A stretch of 36,155 nucleotides of DNA from contig SFJH01000039.1 in assembly GCA_004555155.1 (NCBI GenBank), positions 1 through 36,155 on the forward strand, in the 5' to 3' direction. Shown in pieces: positions 14,364 through 21,499 of this stretch. The stretch comes from Clostridiales bacterium. GTDB lineage: Bacteria; Bacillota; Clostridia; Christensenellales; Aristaeellaceae. Position 1 is the first letter of the stretch. Every line of letters starts with the position of its first letter. A program made the translations under genes and the position numbers. Under the pieces are notes generated by a model, which was not told the origin of the DNA, searched no databases, and saw only the letters and a program-made list of their open reading frames with translations.

Positions 14364-16292
14364 ATGGTAAGCGTAACATTCAAGGTCGGCGGCACGGAGG
14401 TGCTGCTGCACGCATCCGAGGGCGACAACCTGCTGGCGGCGGCGCAGCGTGCGAACGTGGCCATCGACGCGCCCTGCTCCGGCAACGGGGCCTGCGGCAA
14501 GTGCAAGGTGAAGCTCGTCTCCGGCGAGCTGGATTCCCCCCGGACCCGCCACATCTCCGACGAGGAGTACGCCGCGGGCTGGCGGCTCTCCTGCGTGAGC
14601 AGGCTGGTTTCCGACGTGACCGTGGAGGTGCCGGACATCGCCTCGGCCTACCGCAGCCGCATGAAGGTGGCGGACATCTCCTCAGAGAAGGAGCTGGCCA
14701 TCTTCAACCAGACCAAGGCGGAGATCGTGGAGGCGGGCATCGGATTCGGAACCAACCTCTCCGCCGTGACCGTGGCGATGGATGCGCCCAGCGCCGACGA
14801 TACCATGCCCGACAACGAGCGCCTTGCATGGAAGCTGAAGGAACTCACCGGCGCGCAGAAAATCGTACTCTGCTTCGTGGCGCTGAAGAAGCTGGCGCGG
14901 GTGCTGCGGGAGAGCGATTTCACCGTGCGCTGCGTGATCGAGACGGAGGATGAGCGCGTCACCGTGCTGGACGTGCTGCCCGCAAGCGATCCCGCGCCCA
15001 TCGCAGGGCTGGTGGTCGATCTGGGCACCACCTCGGTGGCGGCGATCCTGGTGAACCTGGAGAACGGCTCCATTCTGGCAAAGGCCTCCACCGGCAACGG
15101 GCAGATCCGCTATGGCGCGGACGTGATCAACCGCATCATCGAATCCGGTCGGGAGGGCGGAAGCGAGCGCCTGCAGCGCGCCGTCATCGACGAATCCCTG
15201 CGTCCGCTGATTCAGGAGATGTGCGCCTCGGCGAAGCTGAACCCTAGGCAGGTCTACCGCATGTGTCTGGCGGGCAACACCACCATGAACCACCTGCTGC
15301 TGGGCCTGGACGCCGAGCCGGTGCGCATGGATCCCTACATTCCCAGCTTCTTCCACGCGGACGACATTCGCGCCAGCTCCCTGCACCTGGGGCTGCACCC
15401 CGAGGCGAAGCTGATCCTCGCGCCCAACATCGGCTCCTACGTCGGCGGCGACATCACCGCGGGCGCGTTCGCCTCGATGCTGTGGAACCGGGAGGAACTT
15501 TCGCTGTTCATCGACCTGGGCACCAACGGCGAGCTGGTGTTCGGCAACAATGAGTTCATGATGTCCTGCGCGTGCTCGGCAGGCCCGGCCTTCGAGGGCG
15601 GCGACATCTCCTGCGGCATGCGCGCAACCGACGGCGCAATCGATTCCTGCACCATCGACCGGGAAACCATGGAGCCGAGCTTCACCACCATCGGCAACAC
15701 GGAGCACCCGGTGGGCATCTGCGGCTCGGGCATCATCGACGTGATCGCGGAGCTGTTCCGCGCGGGGATCATCAACGGCAAGGGCAAGTTCTCCCGGGAG
15801 GGCCGGCGCATCCGCCGCGACGAACACGGCATGGGCAGCTACGTGCTCGCCTTCAAGGAGGACAGCGGCGCGGTGCGGGACGTGGAGATCAACGAGGTGG
15901 ACATCGACAACTTCATCCGCGCGAAGGGCGCGATCTTTTCGGCAACCATGACCATGCTGGGCTCCATGGGCATGGATCCCTCCGTGCTGGGCCACGTCTA
16001 CGTGGCGGGCGGCATCGGCAGCGGCATCAACATGCAGAACGCCGTGACCATCGGCATGCTGCCGGACATCGATCCTGCGCTGTTCAGCTACATCGGCAAC
16101 TCATCGCTCTCCGGGGCCTACGCCATGCTCACCAGCAGTGCGGCCCGGGAGAAGGTGGACGAGCTGGCCCGGGGCATGACCTATCTGGAGCTCTCCACCG
16201 AGCCGGGCTACATGGACGCCTTCGTCGCCGCCTGCTTCCTCCCCCACACCGACGCGAACCTGTTCCCTTCGGTGGGCACAGCCATATCGTAA
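14364..16292 (+). CDS. RACo-type corrinoid protein reductive activator (2Fe-2S ferredoxin + ASKHA ATPase, DUF4445)
   Basis: Encodes 642 residues, about the RACo length. The N-terminal ferredoxin domain has CSGNGACGKC with C38, C44 and C47 and a fourth cysteine at C77 (RLSCVSR), the plant-type [2Fe-2S] pattern. After a linker domain, the actin-like ATPase begins near residue 218 (GLVVDLGTTSVAAILVNL). It contains LAGNTTMNHLLLGL, APNIGSYVGGDITAG, FIDLGTNGELVFGN, SAGPAFEGGDISCGMRA, GICGSGIIDVI and VYVAGGIGSGI. RACo uses ATP to re-reduce inactive Co(II) corrinoid protein to Co(I) after oxidative failure. Its neighbour AcsE methylates the same Co(I) centre, so the two work in one cycle. SD AGGAGGG lies 7 nt before the ATG. 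Confidence 0.93.
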   Translation: MVSVTFKVGGTEVLLHASEGDNLLAAAQRANVAIDAPCSGNGACGKCKVKLVSGELDSPRTRHISDEEYAAGWRLSCVSRLVSDVTVEVPDIASAYRSRMKVADISSEKELAIFNQTKAEIVEAGIGFGTNLSAVTVAMDAPSADDTMPDNERLAWKLKELTGAQKIVLCFVALKKLARVLRESDFTVRCVIETEDERVTVLDVLPASDPAPIAGLVVDLGTTSVAAILVNLENGSILAKASTGNGQIRYGADVINRIIESGREGGSERLQRAVIDESLRPLIQEMCASAKLNPRQVYRMCLAGNTTMNHLLLGLDAEPVRMDPYIPSFFHADDIRASSLHLGLHPEAKLILAPNIGSYVGGDITAGAFASMLWNREELSLFIDLGTNGELVFGNNEFMMSCACSAGPAFEGGDISCGMRATDGAIDSCTIDRETMEPSFTTIGNTEHPVGICGSGIIDVIAELFRAGIINGKGKFSREGRRIRRDEHGMGSYVLAFKEDSGAVRDVEINEVDIDNFIRAKGAIFSATMTMLGSMGMDPSVLGHVYVAGGIGSGINMQNAVTIGMLPDIDPALFSYIGNSSLSGAYAMLTSSAAREKVDELARGMTYLELSTEPGYMDAFVAACFLPHTDANLFPSVGTAIS

Positions 16293-16398
16293 AGACCGGC
16301 ATACAAAAACATGAGGTATTCAAATCTCAGTGGATATACGCCTTTCAAGCCCTGACGAAGCGCTTTTGCACGGTTAGGGGGGACTGCCAAATAAACAA

Positions 16399-16432
16399 TT
16401 TGACGTTCTGGTCGTAAGATCAGAACGTCAAA
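16399..16432. terminator. Bidirectional hairpin terminator between RACo and XRE gene
   Basis: TTTGACGTTCTG-like stem: TGACGTTCTG (16401-16410) and CAGAACGTCA (16421-16430), flanked by A- and T-rich sequence on both sides. It serves the convergent RACo and XRE genes. The rest of 16293-16507 shows nothing else. Confidence 0.65.
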
Positions 16433-16507
16433 AACAGCTTATATAATTATAAAAGAATCGTTTGCGATTTAGCAGCACAGATGAAACCCTGTAAAACGAA
16501 GGCCCTC

Positions 16508-16867
16508 TTACCCCGCCTCTGTTTCTCTGACGTTCTTCAATGCCTGTATCATTGCTTCAACAACCTGCAAGTCCTTTTCATCCAGCGAGTTCAACATGGC
16601 GTCGATCCGTTTTCTGCGACTGCTGTCCGAATTATGTGCAGGATAGAAGTATTGGTCTACAGATATATCGAACATCGTGACCATCTGATAAAAAGTGTTG
16701 AGGCTGGGGTGCTGACCGTCGTTTTCGTTATACATGATCGTCCGTGGGGAGCGGTCGACAATATAAGCCAGTTGTTCCTGCGTCATCCCGCTGGCCTCTC
16801 TCGACCGCTTGATTGCAAGACCTATATCATGGAAATCAAATCGTCGTTCATCTCGTTCCATCTTCAT
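16508..16867 (-). CDS. XRE-family helix-turn-helix transcriptional regulator
   Basis: Encodes 119 residues. The N-terminal HTH_3/Cro-CI domain (residues about 12-70) reads IGLAIKRSREASGMTQEQLAYIVDRSPRTIMYNEN..HPSLNTFYQMVTMFDISVDQYFYP. The C-terminal tail (RRKRIDAMLNSLDEKDLQVVEAMIQALKN) is predicted helical and may dimerise. The ATG at 16865-16867 is preceded by AGGTGA; a second in-frame ATG lies two codons later. It resembles phage or conjugative-element repressors and is divergent from the rest of the module, so it may be the element's master repressor or a chromosomal gene at its edge. Confidence 0.85.
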   Translation of the reverse strand: MKMERDERRFDFHDIGLAIKRSREASGMTQEQLAYIVDRSPRTIMYNENDGQHPSLNTFYQMVTMFDISVDQYFYPAHNSDSSRRKRIDAMLNSLDEKDLQVVEAMIQALKNVRETEAG

Positions 16868-16883
16868 AACATCACCTGATGTA

Positions 16884-16912
16884 ATTCTACATTTCGGGTT
16901 ATTCGATTTGAA
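16884..16912 (-). promoter_or_regulatory. Putative promoter of the XRE gene
   Basis: TTCAAA, a 17-nt spacer, then TAGAAT on the minus strand, ending about 17 nt before the start codon. The region 16913-17160 holds only a 9-bp hairpin (about 17029-17059) and no gene. Confidence 0.5.
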
Positions 16913-17160
16913 CGATTTGTATTTTCATAATACTGACTTTTTAGTTTCACACTCACATCATCGAGTGAAGAATCTGGGCCAATGCTGGGATACCGTTCAC
17001 GGGGGAGATGAACACCTGAAAGCATGCAGTTTCGGGGAACGGCTCGTGTCCCTGAAAGCCCTTTGCAATGCTTCGATCTTGCGATTTGTGGCGTAAGATA
17101 TAGTAAGTAAGTTCACAGCAGGTGCGCCACTTATGCGATAAAAGGGAATTGTATTAAAGT

Positions 17161-17241
17161 ATGTCCAACCTGCCCAGCGGCAAAAAGAAAAAAGCCGCTG
17201 ACCGGCAGGAGCATTTCCATGCCATTTTCACGTTACCCTAA
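17161..17241 (+). CDS. Leader peptide of a ribosome-controlled attenuator
   Basis: A 26-codon ORF starting MSNLPSGKKKK and ending FTLP, with its TAA touching the first base of the terminator stem at 17242. The lysine- and alanine-rich coding part contains AAAGCCGC (17191-17198), which can pair with GCGGCTTT (17243-17250) of the terminator stem. This geometry, where ribosome position on the leader decides between two hairpins, is that of the leader ORFs before tet(M)/tet(W)-type and other antibiotic-resistance genes in Tn916-like elements. The SD is weak (AAAGGG about 14 nt upstream). No resistance gene follows. Confidence 0.55.
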   Translation: MSNLPSGKKKKAADRQEHFHAIFTLP

Positions 17242-17273
17242 GGCGGCTTTGATCTTTCAGAGCCGCCGTTTTT
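17242..17273 (+). terminator. Attenuator terminator following the leader peptide
   Basis: GGCGGCT (17242-17248) / AGCCGCC (17261-17267), then GTTTTT. The 5' arm overlaps the sequence that can instead pair with AAAGCCGC in the leader ORF, so two mutually exclusive structures exist. Confidence 0.75.
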
Positions 17274-17452
17274 CGTCAAAACCAATGATGCAAGTCACGG
17301 CGGCATACAGGAGGTTTGCTGCCGTGATGTTCTGTGCCCTCTTGCCGAGTACCCATGAACTTCACCTGCTAAAAAAAGCGTAGCTTCCCCTCCGGGACAG
17401 TCCGGCAACACAGGTGAAATTTGGCAGTATAGAAACGAATATATAACTGCAT

Positions 17453-17487
17453 GTACCCGAGAGGTTTCATACTCCTCGGGTACTTTT
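17453..17487 (+). terminator. Terminator upstream of second XRE gene
   Basis: GTACCCGAG / CTCGGGTAC with a short loop, then TTTT. The stretch 17274-17603 contains no gene apart from this hairpin. It is where the attenuated gene would be expected. Confidence 0.75.
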
Positions 17488-17603
17488 GCGTCTGTACAGG
17501 GCTTAGGCACGACCTGTTCCGAAGTCCGACCCCGGTGCCGATCCCCGCCTCCCTCTCTTTCGGTCGCCCGTTATCACGCAATACCGAAACGGAGGGAAAT
17601 GGT

Positions 17604-17888
17604 ATGAAGTATGATGCTGTTGCACTGGGACGCAGAATTGCAGCGTTGCGGAAGAAAATGAACTGCTCCCAAATGGAGTTTTCTGAGATGCTTTTCATCA
17701 ACCGTGGCTATTTGTCACAAATTGAGATCGGGCATCGGAAGCCTTCGCTTGACCTGATCGTTGATATAGCCGACTTGACTGGTGCAGATATGAACGATCT
17801 TATCCTGGGAAAGAGACAACAAAATTCCATAAGAACTGAACTTAGGACGGTGATTGACATGCTGAATGCGATAGACGAGAGGCTGTAG
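17604..17888 (+). CDS. XRE-family helix-turn-helix regulator
   Basis: Encodes 94 residues. The Cro/CI-type domain covers most of the protein: LGRRIAALRKKMNCSQMEFSEMLFINRGYLSQIEIGHRKPSLDLIVDIADLTGADMNDLILGK, followed by a short helical tail. The ATG at 17604 follows GGAGGG by 7 nt; an upstream ATG at 17599 is out of frame. Position between the attenuator and the xis-int genes matches the small regulators of Tn916-like elements that control excision and transfer. Confidence 0.85.
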   Translation: MKYDAVALGRRIAALRKKMNCSQMEFSEMLFINRGYLSQIEIGHRKPSLDLIVDIADLTGADMNDLILGKRQQNSIRTELRTVIDMLNAIDERL

Positions 17889-18027
17889 GAAATTGCTAGC
17901 AAACTGCTGACTGAAATCGCTCCGTTTGTAAGCAACCGGCGAGTCGCCAAAAAGCTGCATATATAGTAAAATTCATTTGTCGCCGAGATACGGCGAGAGC
18001 CTTTGAAGAACCTTGAAAACTACACAT

Positions 18028-18249
18028 CTGGTTACGGGTACATATCCCTCGCAGGCGAGCGGGCGGCGGCGTCTGATCCGCCATAACTGCCGTGGCTGGC
18101 AGAACGCGACGACCCTGCGAGGGGCCAATGATACTTCTTCACGGCCTCCCACAGACTAGAGGGGGAGTTCCTGCGATGCACGCCAGCTCGGGGAGCAGCG
18201 GCATCTGCGGGGCTATGGTGCGGCATGGCCAGCTGCAACTCGTAACCGG
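18028..18249 (+). ncRNA. Candidate structured RNA upstream of the excisionase gene
   Basis: About 220 nt fold into nested helices visible by eye. The outer stem is CTGGTTACG (18028-18036) / CGTAACCGG (18241-18249). A second is CCCTCGCAGG (18046-18055) / CCTGCGAGGG (18114-18123). Inside the latter are hairpins GGCGG (18065-18069)/CCGCC (18078-18082) and CTGCC (18087-18091)/GGCAG (18098-18102). Following it are GGCC (18123-18126)/GGCC (18143-18146), competing for one base, and CTCCC (18146-18150)/GGGAG (18163-18167). No reading frame here has an SD or protein character, and GC content is well above the surrounding element. It does not match tmRNA, RNase P, 6S or a riboswitch class I can recognise. 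It could be a leader for xis-int or an independent RNA. Confidence 0.55.
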
Positions 18250-18364
18250 TTTCTTTTGACGACTCGTCATGATTGGATAGATATTAGCCGTATCCTTGCC
18301 TCCCATCACCGGGAGGATTACAATATGGGTACGTGCTGGTCATTTTGTGGAAAGGAGAATGAAG

Positions 18365-18574
18365 ATGGAAGCAATCAACTCTTGCAATGAGACCGTCCAG
18401 CGTACCTACACCGCAGAACAGGTTTCAAAAATTCTGGGTGTGAGCCTTCGCAAAGCTTATGACCTCTGCGAAACGACGACGGAATTTAAGGTGCTTCGGC
18501 TCGGGAAGCGTTGCGTCAGGATTCATAAAGAGTCCTTTGATCACTGGCTGAACGACCAGTTCAACGCTCTCTGA
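18365..18574 (+). CDS. xis: Excisionase-family DNA-binding protein (helix-turn-helix domain)
   Basis: Encodes 69 residues from the ATG at 18365, which has AAAGGAG 7 nt upstream; an ATG at 18359 is too close to that SD. TYTAEQVSKILGVSLRKAYDLCE, then FKVLRLGKRCVRIHKESFDHWLND, is the winged MerR-like excisionase fold of Tn916-type Xis and related proteins. It lies 27 nt before the integrase gene, the usual xis-int order. Xis bends the element ends and directs the integrase toward excision. Confidence 0.85.
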   Translation: MEAINSCNETVQRTYTAEQVSKILGVSLRKAYDLCETTTEFKVLRLGKRCVRIHKESFDHWLNDQFNAL

Positions 18575-18601
18575 TCCGCAGCCCATGAAAGGATGAGGAT
18601 T

Positions 18602-20026
18602 ATGGCAACCTATACGGTCAGAGGCAATTCCCACAATGTGGTTTATACCTACTTCGATGAACTTGGGCACAGGAAGCAGATCTGGGAGACCTATATGACG
18701 GAGGTTGAAGCGCTGAAGCGGAAGGCATACATTGATTCGCTTCAGAAAAACCAGCTCCGCTCTGAGGTCACCAAGGAGGCGCTCGAATACAGGCGCCGCA
18801 GCATGATTGCAAAGGCGGTATCTGAACAGATGAAGCCTGAAAACCCTGTTCCGATGCCGCATGGCGTTCGGAATGCGGACAATACTCAAAAGACCTACCG
18901 CGAATTTGCCGAGAAGTGGCTGCCCTTCCACGTTCGGAAGAAGCGGCTTTCGCCGAACACTTACGACAGCTATCGTCAGAATCTGGAGAATCACATTCTG
19001 CCGTACTTTGGCGATATGGTTATGAGCCGGATCACTTCGGAGGACGTGGATGATTTTCTGGATGCACTCAGCCGCAAGCCCTGCAAGGGGCCAAAGAGCT
19101 ATGGCAAAGCGCCTGGAAGTGCGCCGACGCTTTCATCATCGTCCATCAAGAAGTGTTACGTCGTCCTGACGGCAGGCTTTCCAACGGCGCTGAAGTGGGG
19201 ATACATCCAGAGGATTCCCGAAACGACGCCCCCGGTGGAGAAGACGCAGAAGCGCCGCGCATGGTCGCCGGAGCAGGTCTCGAAGATACTGGATTCCATC
19301 AAGGACGACAGGCTGATTCATCTGGCCATTCATATCAATCTGAAGGAGGGGAGTCTTTGGATTTCCCGTCAGGTTCAGCGCGTATCGGACGATTCGATTC
19401 GGGAGCTTCCAAAGGAAGAACTGATCGAGGTCTTTCCAAAGAAGGTTGCGGGCAGCAAAAGCTCGCTGATCCTGAAGTCCCCGAAGACGGCGGGCAGCCA
19501 CAGAAAGCAGTACCTTACGGTTCCGCTGATTCACGAGATCGCGGAGCGGCTTCAGGACATCCAGCGCTGCAAGGATTTCTTCCGCGAAGAGTATCACGAT
19601 CACGGCCTGTTGATCTGCCAGCCGGACGGCACGCCGCTTGACCCCTGCTATCTGGTGCGTGGCTTCCGCAAGTGTCAGCAGGAGATGGGAATCCCTGAAT
19701 CGGAACGAATTGACTTTCAGGGATTGCGGAAGTCGGGACAGATGCACAAGGTTCGGCTGACGCAGAACAACTACCAGCTCGTCGCCGACAATGCTGGCCA
19801 GTCCCCCGAGGTGCTCATGAGCAATTACAACGAGGTTTTGGATTCGGAAAAGCGGGCGCTGGCAAAAATGGTGGAGGCGAGCTTCTATCCGGGCCAGCAA
19901 AACGAGCGTTTAGCAGACGACGATCCGTCCATCGTCCTGCAAAAATTGCAGCAGAACCCCGAATTGGTTCAGCAGCTGCTGCAGAGTCTGCTAAACGGCG
20001 CAGTCCATGCGCACGGAAGCGTCTGA
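18602..20026 (+). CDS. int: Tyrosine recombinase/integrase with missing catalytic segment
   Basis: Encodes 474 residues (a start at 18593 is equally possible). An N-terminal arm-binding region is followed by the SAM-like core-binding domain TYREFAEKWLPFHVRKKRLSPNTYDSYRQNLENHILPYFGDMVMSRITSEDVDDFLDAL. The catalytic domain begins AWSPEQVSKILDSI, but after RLIHLAIHIN it jumps to LKEGSLWISRQVQRVS. The segment that normally carries the first catalytic arginine (the GLRxGE box, about 20 residues) is absent in frame. Later, LRKSGQMHK holds the second arginine, GQSPEV stands where GH is usual, and the tyrosine is in MSNYNEVL. As read, it should be inactive for strand cleavage unless the deletion is an assembly error. 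It belongs to the Tn916/ICE-type integrases. Confidence 0.85.
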   Translation: MATYTVRGNSHNVVYTYFDELGHRKQIWETYMTEVEALKRKAYIDSLQKNQLRSEVTKEALEYRRRSMIAKAVSEQMKPENPVPMPHGVRNADNTQKTYREFAEKWLPFHVRKKRLSPNTYDSYRQNLENHILPYFGDMVMSRITSEDVDDFLDALSRKPCKGPKSYGKAPGSAPTLSSSSIKKCYVVLTAGFPTALKWGYIQRIPETTPPVEKTQKRRAWSPEQVSKILDSIKDDRLIHLAIHINLKEGSLWISRQVQRVSDDSIRELPKEELIEVFPKKVAGSKSSLILKSPKTAGSHRKQYLTVPLIHEIAERLQDIQRCKDFFREEYHDHGLLICQPDGTPLDPCYLVRGFRKCQQEMGIPESERIDFQGLRKSGQMHKVRLTQNNYQLVADNAGQSPEVLMSNYNEVLDSEKRALAKMVEASFYPGQQNERLADDDPSIVLQKLQQNPELVQQLLQSLLNGAVHAHGSV

Positions 20027-20065
20027 CATCAAAATTTCCAGCGTTTAGCTGGAAGTTTAGCAGAC
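19907..20065 (+). repeat. Three copies of an integrase-proximal repeat GTTTAGCAGAC
   Basis: CGTTTAGCAGAC at 19907-19918, its exact inverse GTCTGCTAAACG at 19986-19997, and GTTTAGCAGAC again at 20055-20065. A hairpin TTCCAGC/GCTGGAA (20036-20054) lies between the last two. Two copies lie inside the integrase coding end. Clusters like this near int are typical of integrase arm-binding sites. Confidence 0.6.
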
Positions 20066-20081
20066 CGGACGCTGGGTTAGC

Positions 20082-20098
20082 AATGTATAGTATACATT
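20082..20098. repeat. Perfect 17-bp palindrome near the element's right end
   Basis: AATGTATAGTATACATT, symmetric about its central G, in the 138-nt gap between integrase stop and tRNA-Thr. Possible core recombination site or regulator operator; it has no visible partner on the left side. Confidence 0.5.
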
Positions 20099-20133
20099 TG
20101 CGCGGAGTAAGGGCATTTTTTGTACAGGAACGC

Positions 20134-20163
20134 AAAAAAAGATCAACCATTTCTGGTTGATCT
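20134..20163 (-). terminator. Terminator of tRNA-Thr
   Basis: On the minus strand AGATCAACC / GGTTGATCT, then seven T, starting 2 nt after the encoded CCA. Confidence 0.9.
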
Positions 20164-20164
20164 G

Positions 20165-20240
<76 letters not shown>

Positions 20241-20263
20241 GCGTCTCGTTCAACGCGAGATTT

Positions 20264-20292
20264 ATTATATATCATCGGGCATGAATTGTCAA
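20264..20292 (-). promoter_or_regulatory. Consensus sigma-A promoter of tRNA-Thr
   Basis: TTGACA, exactly 17 nt, TATAAT on the minus strand, about 24 nt before the mature tRNA 5' end. Confidence 0.92.
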
Positions 20293-20318
20293 GCGGTTTT
20301 TGAAAGTTTACAAAATTA

Positions 20319-20350
20319 ACAGACGGAGCGCGGAAAGGCGCTCCGTCTGT
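20319..20350 (-). terminator. Terminator of the UPF0173 operon
   Basis: A 12-bp perfect stem ACAGACGGAGCG / CGCTCCGTCTGT, then TTAATTTTG on the minus strand, 14 nt after the stop. Confidence 0.85.
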
Positions 20351-20363
20351 CGAATGAAGGCGG

Positions 20364-20990
20364 TTATTCGTATTTCATGACGACGGCGGCGGGAAGCCTG
20401 GTTTCAGGGGCAATCTCCAGTTCGCCGGGCATTTCGACCGCGCCGGTGAGGGAGATGAACTCGCTGGCATCGGTGATGGGGAAGCCGCAGCGATCGTTCT
20501 TGAAGTGCATGGCGATGGCGGTGCGGGGCTTTGCCTGTGCAATGACCTCGACGGCCTGGGGCGTGGTGATGGTGAACGTGCCGCCGATGGGAATGAGCAT
20601 CACGTCCACGTCGGAGATGGCCTTGAGCTGCTCCTCATTGGGCATGTGGCCCAGGTCGCCCAGATGGGCGATGCGCAGTCCGTCGGCTTCCACGACGAAG
20701 ATCACGTTTTCGCCGCGCAGCTTGCCCTGCTCGGGATCGTGGAAGGAATGGGTGCCGGTGATGCGCACGCCGTTGATCTCATGTGCGCCGGGGGTGTTGA
20801 TCAGCTTCGGATTGCCGGAAACGGACTGAATGTGGTTGTGGTCGAAGTGGTCGTGGCTGGACAGCACCGCGTCCGCGCGGGCCGTGCAGAGGGGATAGCC
20901 CACGGTGTCGTCGAAGGGATCGGTGATCAGCGTCGTGCCGTTTTCAAAGGTCATGCCGAAGCAGGAGTGTCCGTACCATTTCAGTTTCAT
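20364..20990 (-). CDS. UPF0173-type metal-dependent hydrolase (metallo-beta-lactamase fold)
   Basis: Encodes 208 residues. MKLKWYGHSCF at the start, ITDPFDD, the metal-binding SSHDHFDHNH near residues 43-52, then HSFHDPEQGKLRGENVIFVVE, HLGDLGH, IPIGGTFTIT and AIAMHFKND are the MBL-fold elements of the UPF0173/YtkL family. Substrate unknown. The start is set by the ATG at 20988-20990 with AGGAGAACC just upstream; the longer frame upstream is a shadow. It lies 14 nt after the preceding gene and is last in the nnr operon. Confidence 0.92.
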   Translation of the reverse strand: MKLKWYGHSCFGMTFENGTTLITDPFDDTVGYPLCTARADAVLSSHDHFDHNHIQSVSGNPKLINTPGAHEINGVRITGTHSFHDPEQGKLRGENVIFVVEADGLRIAHLGDLGHMPNEEQLKAISDVDVMLIPIGGTFTITTPQAVEVIAQAKPRTAIAMHFKNDRCGFPITDASEFISLTGAVEMPGELEIAPETRLPAAVVMKYE

Positions 20991-21004
20991 AACAGGTTCT
21001 CCTT

Positions 21005-21499
21005 TCAGAATGGTTTTTGGATGAGGAGCGCGCAGGCATATGCGCCGCCGAGGTCTTTCCGAAGGCAGACGGCGGCCAGGCTGCGGGCGCGGCGGGCGTA
21101 CTGCTCGCGCTCGCGGGCGTCGCCGGACTCCAGCAGCCGCACGCCCACGGCGAACAGCGCCAGCGATTCCTCGCAGGGAGGCCGGCCGCGAAAGCGCAGA
21201 AGCGATGCGCACAGAAAGTCCGGAGGTTCGGGGTGGTTTCGTTCAAACTCGGTCAGAAATGCGGGCCCGGGGGAGAGCAGGAGACAGCTGCCCTGAAGGG
21301 TGCAGCGAAAGCCTGCGGCTTCGAACCGGGGAAGAAGCGGGTCGGAGGTATGGCGGGGGGCGTCGGTGATGAACGTCGCGTCGCCGCGGGCGCGGTGCAG
21401 AAACGCGCGATCCGGCAGCAGCGGGCGCAGCAGCCTGCGCAGCTGCGCGGGCAGGGATGGGATGTCATCCGGATGCATCCGGCTGGAAGGATCGGTCAT
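21005..21499 (-). CDS. Hypothetical protein coupled to nnr
   Basis: Encodes 164 residues; I do not recognise the family. It starts MTDPSSRMHPDDIPSLPAQL. A basic, arginine-rich body (RRLLRPLLPDRAFLHRARGDATFITDAPRHT) is followed by GFRCTLQGSCLLLSPGPAFLTEFER and a helical end (ESLALFAVGVRLLES...EQYARRARSLAAVCLRKDLGGAYACALLI). There is no signal peptide or membrane helix. Its ATG overlaps the nnr stop (ATGA), so it is translated with nnr. Genuine coding is supported by that overlap, by filling the whole space between two real genes, and by the SD of the next gene lying just after it. Confidence 0.7.
   Translation of the reverse strand: MTDPSSRMHPDDIPSLPAQLRRLLRPLLPDRAFLHRARGDATFITDAPRHTSDPLLPRFEAAGFRCTLQGSCLLLSPGPAFLTEFERNHPEPPDFLCASLLRFRGRPPCEESLALFAVGVRLLESGDAREREQYARRARSLAAVCLRKDLGGAYACALLIQKPF

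Larger units (their letters stand above)
16433..20163 (+). mobile_element. Decayed integrative element (regulation/integration module) next to tRNA-Thr
   Basis: Gene content (XRE repressor, leader-peptide attenuator, XRE regulator, structured RNA, excisionase, tyrosine integrase) matches the right-hand end of Tn916-like conjugative transposons. No relaxase, coupling protein, conjugation gene or cargo is present, and the integrase lacks part of its catalytic domain. Base composition is lower in GC than the flanks between about 16.3 and 18.9 kb. Borders are approximate: I found no direct repeat of the tRNA 3' end on the left side, so left and right limits are inferred from gene content only. 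Confidence 0.6.
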
